Source of the DNA: Bryum argenteum | Lineage: Eukaryota; Streptophyta; Bryopsida; Bryales; Bryaceae | Direction of reading: 5' to 3' | NCBI GenBank assembly: GCA_037043015.1 | Contig: CM073322.1 | Span: 20,347,601 to 20,411,600 of the forward strand | Length of the DNA stretch: 64,000 bases | Shown here: piece by piece, positions 49,531-58,989 of the stretch | How the letters are laid out: the number at the start of each line of letters is the position of its first letter | Position numbering within the stretch: the stretch's first letter is position 1 | Notes under the pieces: model-generated | The model's input: the letters and a program-made list of their open reading frames with translations, nothing else | Told to the model about the DNA's origin: nothing | The model's database searches: none | Made by a program: the position numbers and the translations under genes

Positions 49531-51097
49531 ATCGAGCAGGATAACCTTGTACTTTTTCTTTACACTTGTAAAAAACTGGATGACATTTGGCGAGCATGGG
49601 TGGAGATGCTTCTGCTCATCTGAGCAAGAAGGCATATGCGAGAAGAACACATGCACTATACCCCAAAAGCACCGTACTGCACTGTGCGCTTCCATTAAAT
49701 TAGGGTACTTTACAGTGCCCTCTGAGTCAGCTGTTTATCAATAATGATATTAGAATGAGTAAAAAATGTCAAGATATTGGAATAGAGTTCTTATAAACTA
49801 TCAAGAGGTAAATGTACAATGTCAAAGATTCATGTGCACCTTTTCAGATGTTATTATGGTGTTGGGGCAAAGAAAAAATCACCTACTCAAAAGTACAAGC
49901 ATTAACGTATTCTCTTTTGGTTCGAATTCCTCATTGGAATACAAAGAGATTTGGATGAAAGTAACCATAAATGTCAAGTTTTTTTTTATATATTTGGCAA
50001 CAATATATGAAACTAATATTATCTCAAGATATAAATAGAAGCTGGAACAAAATGAGTTGAAACTAAGAAGTGAAACATACACTATATACGTATCATGTGC
50101 AAAATTATAGAACATCCGACGAAAATTTGCACTAGTTTAGAATATCATCATTGATTGGGTACTCCATTTTGATATCAACAAAAAGAAATAGCTATTGTAC
50201 AAATGAAGTTCTTATCCAAGTTCAAAGATTTCAGTCATGAATGTGGAAAGTATGTAAAATATAAGGTGCCAAGTATTAATAAGCTTGCTCACTTGAGTAG
50301 ATTGTCATGTGCCCATGTAAGAAGATTAGTACAAGTACAATGAAGAGATGCATTCTTAAAACAAGAATGTGCTCTTCTTCACACAATGTCATATGAATGC
50401 CACAAAGCCATCCTTTACACAACTACACTGTGCACGTATTCCACCAACTTCACAACCTTGTCTTTATAATATATGGAACCATGTTCATTTCAAAAGTTTG
50501 GGTCCTTGTGGTAGAGGTGTGCGCAAAAACCACATGACCTTTCTTTGCACAACAACACGTGCGAATCCCACGCAATCCACCCCATTCGATATATGGAACA
50601 ACATAGTTACCTACATTAAGAATGTTAAATGTTTGATTGGGCTTCCTAAAGCTGTTTAACATGCAAGTGCTGAGGTATCAGATAATGCTACAATTTCCTC
50701 ACTAACTTGCATCATTATTTCTTTGTCTATCTTGAAGTGACTCCTATCGTCAATGAATCTATGTTGATAGAGGCTCTAGTAGAGAAATTTAATGCGGAGA
50801 TTTGACTGAGTCTAGGGAGTGGGAGTGCAATGAGTCACAAAGGAAGATGGGACTCCGCACTGCCGATTGGCCATGTATGGTCCCGAGTATTGCACTGCAT
50901 CACCTGCGAGCACTAGTAGTACTAGGTACCCCATGCTTGATCCCGGATTGTTTAAGATTTCTGGGCCATGCACCGCAATGGGTCGATGTGCGTCCCCATT
51001 CTCATCGTCCGGATTCTTGATATTCGAGACATGAAACCTGTGAACATATGTCATGGCTGATGAGCATCACTAGCCATTTCTTATTGTTTTCGATGTG

Positions 51098-51105
51098 TAT
51101 ATAAG
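51098..51105 (+). promoter_or_regulatory. TATA box of the secreted repeat-protein gene
   Basis: TATATAAG lies about 250 bases before the start codon, followed by a CT-rich leader. A leader intron ending at GTGCAG (51328-51333) is possible. Confidence 0.55.
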
Positions 51106-51349
51106 TGCACCACCCTTGCTCTCATTCCTCACTTCTTATCGGCTTATCGATCGACCACTCTCTTCTGCACCAGCTTCAGCTCTTGCTCTTTTCCTTCAGG
51201 TGCACGTCATGCAGTAATTCGTGTGACGATCGTTTTCGTGATACGTTGCTTCGTTTGGTTTGCGTGTATTCGTCAGTTTGTATTGATGTCCACATGCAGT
51301 TGTATCGATGTCTGATTGGTTGACGGGTGCAGGATCGGTGGACTTCATC

Positions 51350-52753
51350 ATGGCGAAGTGTGTGTTGGGATTGCTGCTGGGACTGGTGATGGCACTGGCG
51401 CTCCTGGCGACAGGGGCCACGGCGGTAAGCTGCAGGACTAACGGCGCGAGTCCATCGCAAGGCGATGCCAACAGTTGTGTTCAGTACATCCGTAATTTGG
51501 GCTCGTCCGACTGCGGGCAGACGAATTGCGGCGGTGACAGGTGCACCGTTATGTGCCGGGCGGGCGGCGCCCAGGTCAAGATCTGCGGAGACTGCAACAG
51601 AGACACCAGGTGCAGTAATGCCGGTGATGCTCTAAACAATGTGCTGGCTCAGTGCGTCGCTAATGTGGGCGGGACTGCGCGTGTCGCCGGATCTGAAGAT
51701 CGCGACGGGTTCACTTTTGTCATCGAAGGGGCTCCGCGCACACTCAACAAATACGATGTGAACTGCAAGACCAATGGCGAAGCTCCATCGCAGCGCGATG
51801 CTGACAGAGTCGTTCAGCACTTGCGGAAGCACGGCGAGGAGAAATGCAAGCAGACCACATGCCACCGTGATCAATGCACGGTGCTGCATCGAGATGGCGA
51901 CGCACAAGCCAAGATCTGCGGTGGGAAGTGCAACGATGGCCCCAAGTGCATTGTCGTCGGGGAAGCTCTGAATGAAGTATTGGCCCAGTGCGTAGCGAAT
52001 GTGGAGGGCAAGGCTCGCGTCGCTGGCGAAAGCGAAGCCGATGGGTACCGGTTCGTTCTCGAGAAGGCTGGTCGCATGGGAACCAGCCAAGAACCGAGGT
52101 GCAACACCAACGGCGACAGCCCGATGAAGCACGATGCCAAGAAGGCCGTCGATCATTTGAAGTCGCGCGGCAATGACATGTACAGACCGGAGAACTGCCG
52201 CTCAGATAAGTCACGTAAATGCTCCAACATGTACGAGACGGGCACCGCTCTTGTGGAGATTTGTGGGGACTGTGACAGGAGCATCAAGTACAGCACCGTA
52301 GCCGATGCGGTGAACGAGGTGATGAACCGGTGCGAAAGGGGCGATCGAGTCTCCGGCTTTATCGAAGCCGACGGGTTCGAAATTGGTCTTGTGCGCTCCA
52401 ATGTCGGCAGCCACGTTACTTGCACCACCGACAACCACGGTGTGCGCCTGGACGAAGCCAACGACGTCATTGAGCACCTCCAGTCGCTCGGCAATAGTGA
52501 GTGCAAACAGAACAACTGCAACGGTGACAAATGTACAACCGTGTACCAGAGGGGCAATGCCCGCGTGAGACTTTGCGGAAACTGCAACAAGAGCATCAAG
52601 TGCGCTTCAGCAGGTCATGCTCTGCTTGAGATGGTACCCAAGTGCACCAAGTGCGACAACGGAATGCCTGTAGTCTCCGGCAAGACCGAGGTGGAAGAAT
52701 TCACTGTCGAACTCGAAGGCGCCCGCAAGAACATCCTCATGATGGGCGAGTAA
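51350..52753 (+). CDS. Secreted protein with four cysteine-rich repeats
   Basis: Single coding exon, 467 aa. The ATG at 51350 is chosen because it begins a clear signal peptide (MAKCVLGLLLGLVMALALLA, cleavage likely near TGATA); an earlier in-frame ATG at 51308 lies in the leader and would bury it. The mature protein is four tandem units of about 105-115 residues beginning near 28, 137, 250 and 360. The shared pattern is C-TNG-P---DA----L, C-Q--C--D-CT, A---ICG-C, then AL-EVL-QC, a G-RVAG turn and DGF-F-LE. Units 1 and 4 keep 10 and 9 cysteines; units 2 and 3 have 8 and 6, so disulfides differ. No membrane anchor or kinase domain follows. I do not recognise the family. A small extracellular cysteine-rich defence or cell-wall fold is plausible but unproven. 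GC content is higher than the flanks. Confidence 0.85.
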   Translation: MAKCVLGLLLGLVMALALLATGATAVSCRTNGASPSQGDANSCVQYIRNLGSSDCGQTNCGGDRCTVMCRAGGAQVKICGDCNRDTRCSNAGDALNNVLAQCVANVGGTARVAGSEDRDGFTFVIEGAPRTLNKYDVNCKTNGEAPSQRDADRVVQHLRKHGEEKCKQTTCHRDQCTVLHRDGDAQAKICGGKCNDGPKCIVVGEALNEVLAQCVANVEGKARVAGESEADGYRFVLEKAGRMGTSQEPRCNTNGDSPMKHDAKKAVDHLKSRGNDMYRPENCRSDKSRKCSNMYETGTALVEICGDCDRSIKYSTVADAVNEVMNRCERGDRVSGFIEADGFEIGLVRSNVGSHVTCTTDNHGVRLDEANDVIEHLQSLGNSECKQNNCNGDKCTTVYQRGNARVRLCGNCNKSIKCASAGHALLEMVPKCTKCDNGMPVVSGKTEVEEFTVELEGARKNILMMGE

Positions 52754-54125
52754 AATCCTCGACGAAGATGAACCAAAGCAGCCGGTTTCATACTAGTTAG
52801 TATATACGGCATAGTTTTTTTTTTTTTTTCTATATAACCATGAACAAGTTTGTCCCGGATTGCATCATCCACTCGATGAGCATCGGACATAACTGTTCAT
52901 ATACTGTACATACTCTATCTGTGTTTTTCCTTTGTAGACCGAGTTGCTGTGTGTAAACTCTAGATCTGGTGCGAGATTACCTTACACTACTGAGTACAGG
53001 ATGGTGGTCCGGTTACCCAAAGAGGCTGTCGTTGTAGGTTGGTTCCATCCTCTGCTCTTATCGGTTGATGACAACCTTCACCTTGAGCACTTCTACCAAA
53101 AAAATGAGTACATAAATAAAAATCCAGATCTTTATATTATACATATATGTACTTGTCTTGATTCTCGATGGAATATTCTATTAAAGAACTTACAGTTTTG
53201 TTTTTTAGAATCAAATGTGATTGTAGAACAACAAAACAATTACTTACTAAAACCATCCTCTGTTATTTAAATCAGAAAGTCATCTTCAGGAAAACATAAA
53301 AGATCACCTATTCAGAGGTGATGATCTAAGATCGTATATCGGCCTTTGATAGTGTCGTACAGAGCCTCCACATTCCGTTATGAGAAAATTTGATGATAGC
53401 GCGCATGGTTGAAATTTTAAAATATACACTGCCCACCTCCTGTCCTATCTTGTAACATTTCACATCCCCCCAGTAAAGGCGCTTCTCAAAAGTAGCCGCA
53501 TAAACTGTTGCAATCACCGCATGTGTCATTTTTGCAAGGTATCATTCAAGCAGAGCCACATTCCTGCGGGCGCTGCGAGCAACCCCTCCCCATTCTCCGC
53601 GTAACCGCAGTATGCGACAAAAGCTCAAAGATTCGTCTAGATTTGTCCCTGCCACTTTGAATTAACTGCTCCCATCGTATCGCGCTAATACTTCGTTCCG
53701 AGAGGTGACTCGGGAGCTCCGGCGGGGAGTGGCCTCCTCTTCTTGGATGTTGCTCGCAAGTCTTGCTTTCTAGATGAAATTACTTACTCGCAAGCTATCT
53801 AATTGAGAGTATCAAAGTGGTTTAATCACCTTGCTGTGATTCAAGAGCAATGAAATGTAGGTCTCAAGATTGTCCGAAGCAACAGCCTGCTTGCTAGCTA
53901 GCACACATAGTCCCGTTTAAAAAAAGAACTCGATTTGGTAGTCGTAGGCTCGTAGCTTAGCAGAGGAGTGTATGGAAGATGGTGGCAGAGGCACTGAAGA
54001 AGATGATCAGATTGAGCAAAGTATCATAACACCTAAGTAAGAAGAGCCGGAGAGAATTGTGTACAAGTTTTACAATAGACTTGGAGGTTTGTAATCGTAG
54101 GTTCTAGTACCTAAATTATATATAA
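52754..54125. other. 3' flank and intergenic DNA
   Basis: The first few hundred bases are probably 3' UTR of the secreted-protein gene. The rest has no recognisable coding or repeat structure. Confidence 0.4.
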
Positions 54126-54379
54126 CCCCAATTCCGTTAAAATGGCACTATGCTATGTGCCATTTTGTCACACTAGATCTTACATTTGTGCTCATATAAA
54201 ATGGTATATTCTGTAATATCACAATTTTTTTTTGTAATATCACTTCTTTATATACATTGTCACTCATTTTCCCTAATATCACCTTAAAATTCTGTTATAT
54301 CACATGGTTTTTGAACTACGGTTGAGAAAGTTGAGGTGTGCCATTTTACCGGAATAATGCCATTTTAACGGAATTGGGG
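54126..54379 (-). mobile_element. MITE family A, copy 2
   Basis: 254 bp with perfect ends CCCCAATTCCGTTAAAATGGCA and TGCCATTTTAACGGAATTGGGG. Its reverse complement matches 40958-41208 along its length. The flanks are AT-rich (TATATAA, ATATATG), so the target duplication cannot be fixed. Confidence 0.88.
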
Positions 54380-54588
54380 ATATATGTATGTGTATATCAA
54401 GTCTTAAGAACCAATATCCTAGACATGTAGTTGGATTTACCCCTCTTTTTATGAGAATTATACAGATGAGTGAATCCAGTTTTTGCAAATTGTATTCAAC
54501 TTGAATACAAGGAGATTCTATAGAATGAGAGTAGGTGAACACAGTTCAATAGCCCAAGTAGAGGGTGAGAAACATCTCCGCTCCTTAA

Positions 54589-54823
54589 CCCTTAAACGTC
54601 AGACCCAGCCCGAGGGGTTGGGTTTTTTTTTTTAGAGAATCTTGCTCATAACTTACACTCCATCATACCAAATGAAATTTTTAGAATTCCAAACTGAGTA
54701 CCTTAAAGAGATCTATACTTTCTTAGAATAGAGCTCAAGCAAATTAAAAATAGAAAAATGCTAAAAATGGAGTTTAAAAGAGATTTTGGGTGTGGTATCA
54801 GGAAAGCATATGACGTTTAAGCG
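54589..54823. mobile_element. TTAA-flanked MITE, piggyBac-like ends, copy 2
   Basis: 235 bp flanked by TTAA (54585-54588, 54824-54827). The left end is CCCTTAAACGTCA; the right end complement is CGCTTAAACGTCA (12 of 13 match). A subterminal palindromic stretch CCCAGCCCGAGGGGTTGGG (54604-54622) corresponds to the GC-rich hairpin in the 42.8-kb element. Non-coding. Confidence 0.72.
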
Positions 54824-54827
54824 TTAA

Positions 54828-56399
54828 CTTTAAGTTTTGTACAAGTCAAGTGAAGTTACTTGAAAGCTATTTTCCAGAAGCTTCGTACTTGTGACTGACA
54901 CAGAAGCAAAAGCTCTATGCAGCAAATGGATTTTGTGAAGTTTCAAACAGTTTCTCGACGTTTTAAATTTTTTTTTATTCAGCGTGTGACATATGGCGGG
55001 CGTGGGTGGAGATGCTTAATATATTCATTATTATAATGTACTCCATCTGAGTCAGCCCTTTGTCAGGACAGGCCTCTATAATATTATTATATTTCCCCAT
55101 GCTCCTTAACTTATCCAACTTGCTCTTCAGTGAGAGTTATGGAGCCTTCAAAGAAATCCTACACTTTAATTTATTGGGCCCTGTCCCTTTGGGAAGGGCC
55201 TATTGGATCGAGTCGCGAAATGGGGTTAACCACTTCACTAAATATCCCCTTTTCACACTGCAGAGTGTAAATGGGCCCAACGTAACCTTAACCTAACCCT
55301 AGCTCAACCCTGCCGTTGGAGGTTGTTGTTGGGCTGCGGAGCTCCCCCTCTCTTCTCTGTCGTGACGAGGGTGTTAGTCGTTGCTGTTGCTTTGTTGGGG
55401 AGTGTCACCATGTCCCGTGTCTGGGTTTTATCGATGCTTCACTTGGGCACTTGGGCACTTGGAAAGTAGAAACCTCACGGAAGAAAGGTATGGCAGTTTC
55501 CGAGCGCCTCACGAAGGAGTGTGTGTATACCCGGCCGGCTTTGTGTCCCAGGATTGTCTCTAACATTGCTCTCAGTCTGTATTCTCACCCTCCATGTCGT
55601 CCCTGCGGTGAGTCTTGCAATTCCCTTGTCAGTTTCGTCCTCCCTCCGACTAGTGTATTTGCTGTAATCTACTTCGTCTGGCCTTGCGTTGCTTCGTACG
55701 CCGAATGGGTCGCGAGGAGGATCCCGATCATCCTCCTGACCGTCACGGCCACCGCCACCGCCATTCGCTCCATGTTGACGACGATGCTCTTCTTGCTGGC
55801 CGCGCTGCGCGCTCCTCCGATCCCCCCACGCACTCTCGCATGCCTTCCGCTGCTGGACGCGGCCGTTCTCCTCCTTTCCCCTCCAACATCTCCATTTCTC
55901 CTTCGGTGTGTGCAATTTTCTCTTGTCTTGCCGCCATTACCCACCCCTTTCTCCCTTCATTGGGCCCCGTTTGCTTTCCGTTCGTGAATGAATTACCCTC
56001 CTTGGTCCCTTGCTCGCTCCCTGTTTCCGTCACGCTTCCTTGTCTTTCAGCGCTTTATCACAACCACACCATCAGAAACTCGCCTGGTTTTATACCGGCA
56101 AGCTTGCCGTATACTATGTGTCGAGTTCATTCAATCCTGGGTTTATCTATGCTTCAAAGGACACGATTACCCTTATTACTACACGGTCGTCGATTATTGA
56201 TATCATATATCCGGAGTCTTTGCATATGTAGTACACAGCCTACCTTGCCTTTCGTTCGCCTTTTTATTTATTGCGGGATGTAGCTTGCCAATCATTCCTT
56301 GAGATTGTAGGGTTTTTGGCGGAATCGGTGAGTTTTAGGGTTTCCTATAGCTCGGTTCCCAATGCCGGCGTTTAAGTCAAGAGCACTCACGTCTGAAAT
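54828..56399. other. Intergenic region with an unassigned long frame
   Basis: A plus-strand open frame of 223 codons (55316-55987) and overlapping frames on both strands lie in a C/T-rich, GC-higher stretch. The translation is hydrophobic and Pro/Leu-rich with no motif I know, and several frames are open at once, which is usual for such composition. I do not call a gene. Confidence 0.4.
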
Positions 56400-57245
56400 G
56401 TGGTGATGTCGCCTTTTGAGACGAGGACAAGAGCGACGGAGAGAGGAGGCGAAGTGATCGTAAAAAGCAAAGGCGAAACTCCCGAGAGGAAGGCCCACAA
56501 ACATGAGAAGGAGAAGGTCTCGAGAGTGAGCTCCGGAAGACCAAGGGCGAAAAGAAGAGAGCGCACGGAAGAGCAAGCGCTCTAGTGAGGATGAGACTTC
56601 GACTGACGAGACCAAAGCGCGATTACGAAAAGAAGAGGCGTTTGCTCAAGGCGGCCAAAAATTACTCAAACGTAAGGTCTTAGCCTTCTTTTAGCTTGAC
56701 GCCTGGGGATCACGAATTGGACTCTTAGTATGGGAATCCTTAAATAGTAGGTGAGCGTATCTACCATGTTCTTGTGTACGGTCCCTCAAATTTCATTATT
56801 CATCATTCATTCATTTGTTGACGCTTTGCGAGCACAAGCCTAAATCGAAGGTTGTCCCTATGGAGCCCGCACCTCCTGGATTGAAGGTAAATCGGACTAT
56901 CACTTGTAATGTAGTCGCCCCTACCTTGCTCGCTCTCTCTCTCTTTCTCTCATATGTTGGATATCGAGGTATACGGTAGGCATCTCGCAGACTTTCTCAA
57001 GCACGTATCGTTTGCGGTCGACGACATTTCAAAGTGGAAGATTACTTTGCAAAAAGCATTGAGTTCGCAATGTGGTCAAGGAGGAGAAAGGTCTATTCTT
57101 CTCCAACTTGAGCTCGGAGGAAACGCGCAAATTATTTGCTGCCTTCGTTGAGGTTTGGAACGCGGGCAAATTGAGCGCCAAGTACTATCAGGGCATCGAA
57201 GCTGCTCCACGAACAGCCCATAAGTGGGGGTATCAAACTGGATAG
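56400..57245 (+). pseudogene. SCI1-like (style cell-cycle inhibitor 1) gene remnant
   Basis: The C-terminal block of plant SCI1 proteins is recognisable. EDYFAKSIEFAMW ends at about 57077; after a one-base shift comes KEEKGLFFSNLSSEETRKLF, then AAFVEVWNAGKLSAKYYQGI and EAAPRTAHKWG, to a stop at 57243-57245. The family reads WLKEEK across the shift, so one base has been lost there. Upstream, 56400-56700 is Lys/Arg/Glu-rich with a frame containing SSEDETSTDETKARLRKEEA that stops at a possible donor near 56674, like the charged N-terminal half of SCI1. 56832-56888 encodes KPKSKVVPMEPAPPGLK before another donor-like site. Introns are retained, so this is a piece of a genomic locus rather than a cDNA copy. 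Confidence 0.6.
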
Positions 57246-57589
57246 TCACGAAAACGCTCTTCTTGGTGAGGTTCTATCTCCTTCAGCTTGTCAGGTATTT
57301 TCTTTGGATGTTATGTAGTTTCCCATTGTTAAGATCACCACTTCTTTCAGCTGTTGTTGCAACGTAAGCACAACCCCCACTTCTAATATAGATTATTGGC
57401 GCTCGCAAAGTGTTGTCATTGAGCTTGTTAATTCTTTGAGAGCACGGTTGTACACTTGATGCATACAGAATATATTATTGGAAGGCATTGCTCTTTCGTA
57501 GATAGAGTTTCTCCCTTTCGTGTGGATAGATGCGGCGCTAGTGACGATTCTCATTGCAAGTGATACACTCGTTAATTGTGCTCCTAAAT

Positions 57590-58061
57590 TTGTGCGAGCT
57601 CAACTTGTCTCCAAGGAGTCGATACGTGTTGCGATTCTTTGGCATGAGATGTGGCATGAAGCTCTTGAGGAAGCCAACGATTATATTTTGGAGAAAGGAA
57701 TGTTGAGGCAATGTTCAACTGTTTGCAACCTTTGCATAATCTACTTGAACGAGAGGGGCCGATGATCGTGAAGGAACAACAATTCGTCCCGTAATTTTGG
57801 TCGTGAACTTGCAGAGGCTAATGAATCTTTGTATGAAGTATCGACGCACGAGCAAGGAGGCGGAACCGACTCGGGTAATTTAGCTACATTTGTCTCATAC
57901 TCTCTGTTCCCGGTCATTTCACTAAGAACTCTCTCGTGAGTTTCCCACCACGCACCGTATTTTCCTAACGTGTGAAATACCATCCAGGCTTGAGATCTTT
58001 ACTATCACGTCTTCAAGCGCATCAACAAGCAACTTCCGAGCTTGACAACCCTAGAGCTACG
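57590..58061 (+). pseudogene. TOR kinase FRB-domain fragment
   Basis: 57602-57690 encodes [20 protein letters not shown], the first helix of the FKBP-rapamycin-binding domain of TOR kinase. Later segments match in other frames: KEQQF, GRELAEANES and RRTSKEAEPTR, up to a donor at 57875. After an intron, 57988-58061 encodes DLYYHVFKRINKQLPSLTTL plus ELR, again followed by a donor. The family Trp before DLYYHV is a TGA here, and the first exon shifts frame at least once. Only this piece of a kinase of about 2,400 residues is seen, so it is a dead fragment. It lies on the same strand as the SCI1 and kinesin remnants on either side. Confidence 0.8.
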
Positions 58062-58559
58062 GTATGTCCTCTAATCTTTCTCGCTTCTGAGATCGCTTTG
58101 TGTGTAGTACAACATTGTTCGAGACGATGCATTTTGAACATTGATCTATACCCGTCTCAGTAATGTGCTACTATGATCCTCTTAACGCTTGTTCGACATC
58201 CAATACTTACTACTATATTTCCTACTCGATGCAACTTGCTTGGCGGGCGATCTGTATCTCCCGGAGCGGGAACCCACCCCGACTGACGAGCGGAGGATTC
58301 ACCGAGGAGGACTTGAGAAGGTTCTTTGAGTACTTCTACCGTCTTTGTCGGTATTATTCTTTGTCAAGGTCAAGAAGTCCACAAGTACCTATTCCTGCCT
58401 TACACCCGTTTCTGTTCTGATACCTGCCTTTCACTCACTTCTGTTTTGATTCCTCCCTTTGACGCATTTTTGTTTAGATTTATGCCTTGGATTGTGATTC
58501 ATGCGCTGGGATGGCGATTCATATGCTTGGATTTTGAATCATATGCTGGGGTGGTGATT

Positions 58560-58860
58560 GCAGGCAACAAGTTGAAGGACTTCAGGACCGCAGTGGACTC
58601 GGACCCGAAGTGCGATCGAGGCAGATCGGAAAGTCAAGCACGACGTGGAGTTCGCCAAGCAGTTCCGCACCATCGGATTCTGAATGAGTAGATGTGTGTG
58701 TCTGTGTGTGTGGATGGGCACATAAGTGTGCTGGGTTGGTGTGGTGCAGGTGACGACAAGTTCGCCACCGACGAACAAGAAGGTGTGCAGGGGCATCATG
58801 AAGAAGCTGCCGGAGACATTCGAAGAAGCGGAATGTGGAGGTAAGCAAGGAGCCACTGGC
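58560..58860 (+). other. Coding-like segments of unknown origin
   Basis: Between the TOR and kinesin remnants, intron-like borders flank short coding-like stretches: KLKDFRTAVDSDPKCD followed in another frame by KVKHDVEFAKQFRTIGF, and TSSPPTNKKVCRGIMKKL. I do not recognise the source protein. They may be another decayed gene piece. Confidence 0.35.
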
Positions 58861-58989
58861 TGTGAACCACGAAACTTAAAATGGACATGCTAAGCATGAT
58901 GTGGTGATCCCTGTTGCCCGCCCAAGCTTTGTCGGTAGAGGCTCGGAAAGTAGCTTCCTACGATCATATGGTCAAATGCTTCTGAAGCG

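Larger units (their letters stand above)
47909..51097. other. Repeat-rich intergenic region
   Basis: It holds two copies of dispersed repeat R and otherwise AT-rich DNA. No coding segment was recognised among the short frames, including 49766-50038 and 50369-50659. Confidence 0.45.

Noticed and set aside
51308-51349. Upstream in-frame ATG of the secreted protein
   Set aside because: It would put 14 polar residues before the signal peptide, and a likely acceptor GTGCAG lies between the two ATGs.
55270-55310. Telomere-like CCTAACCCTA stretch
   Set aside because: Only one or two imperfect units; not an interstitial telomere array.
55316-55987. 223-codon open frame
   Set aside because: Hydrophobic, Pro/Leu-rich, with several overlapping open frames on both strands and no recognisable domain; composition explains it.
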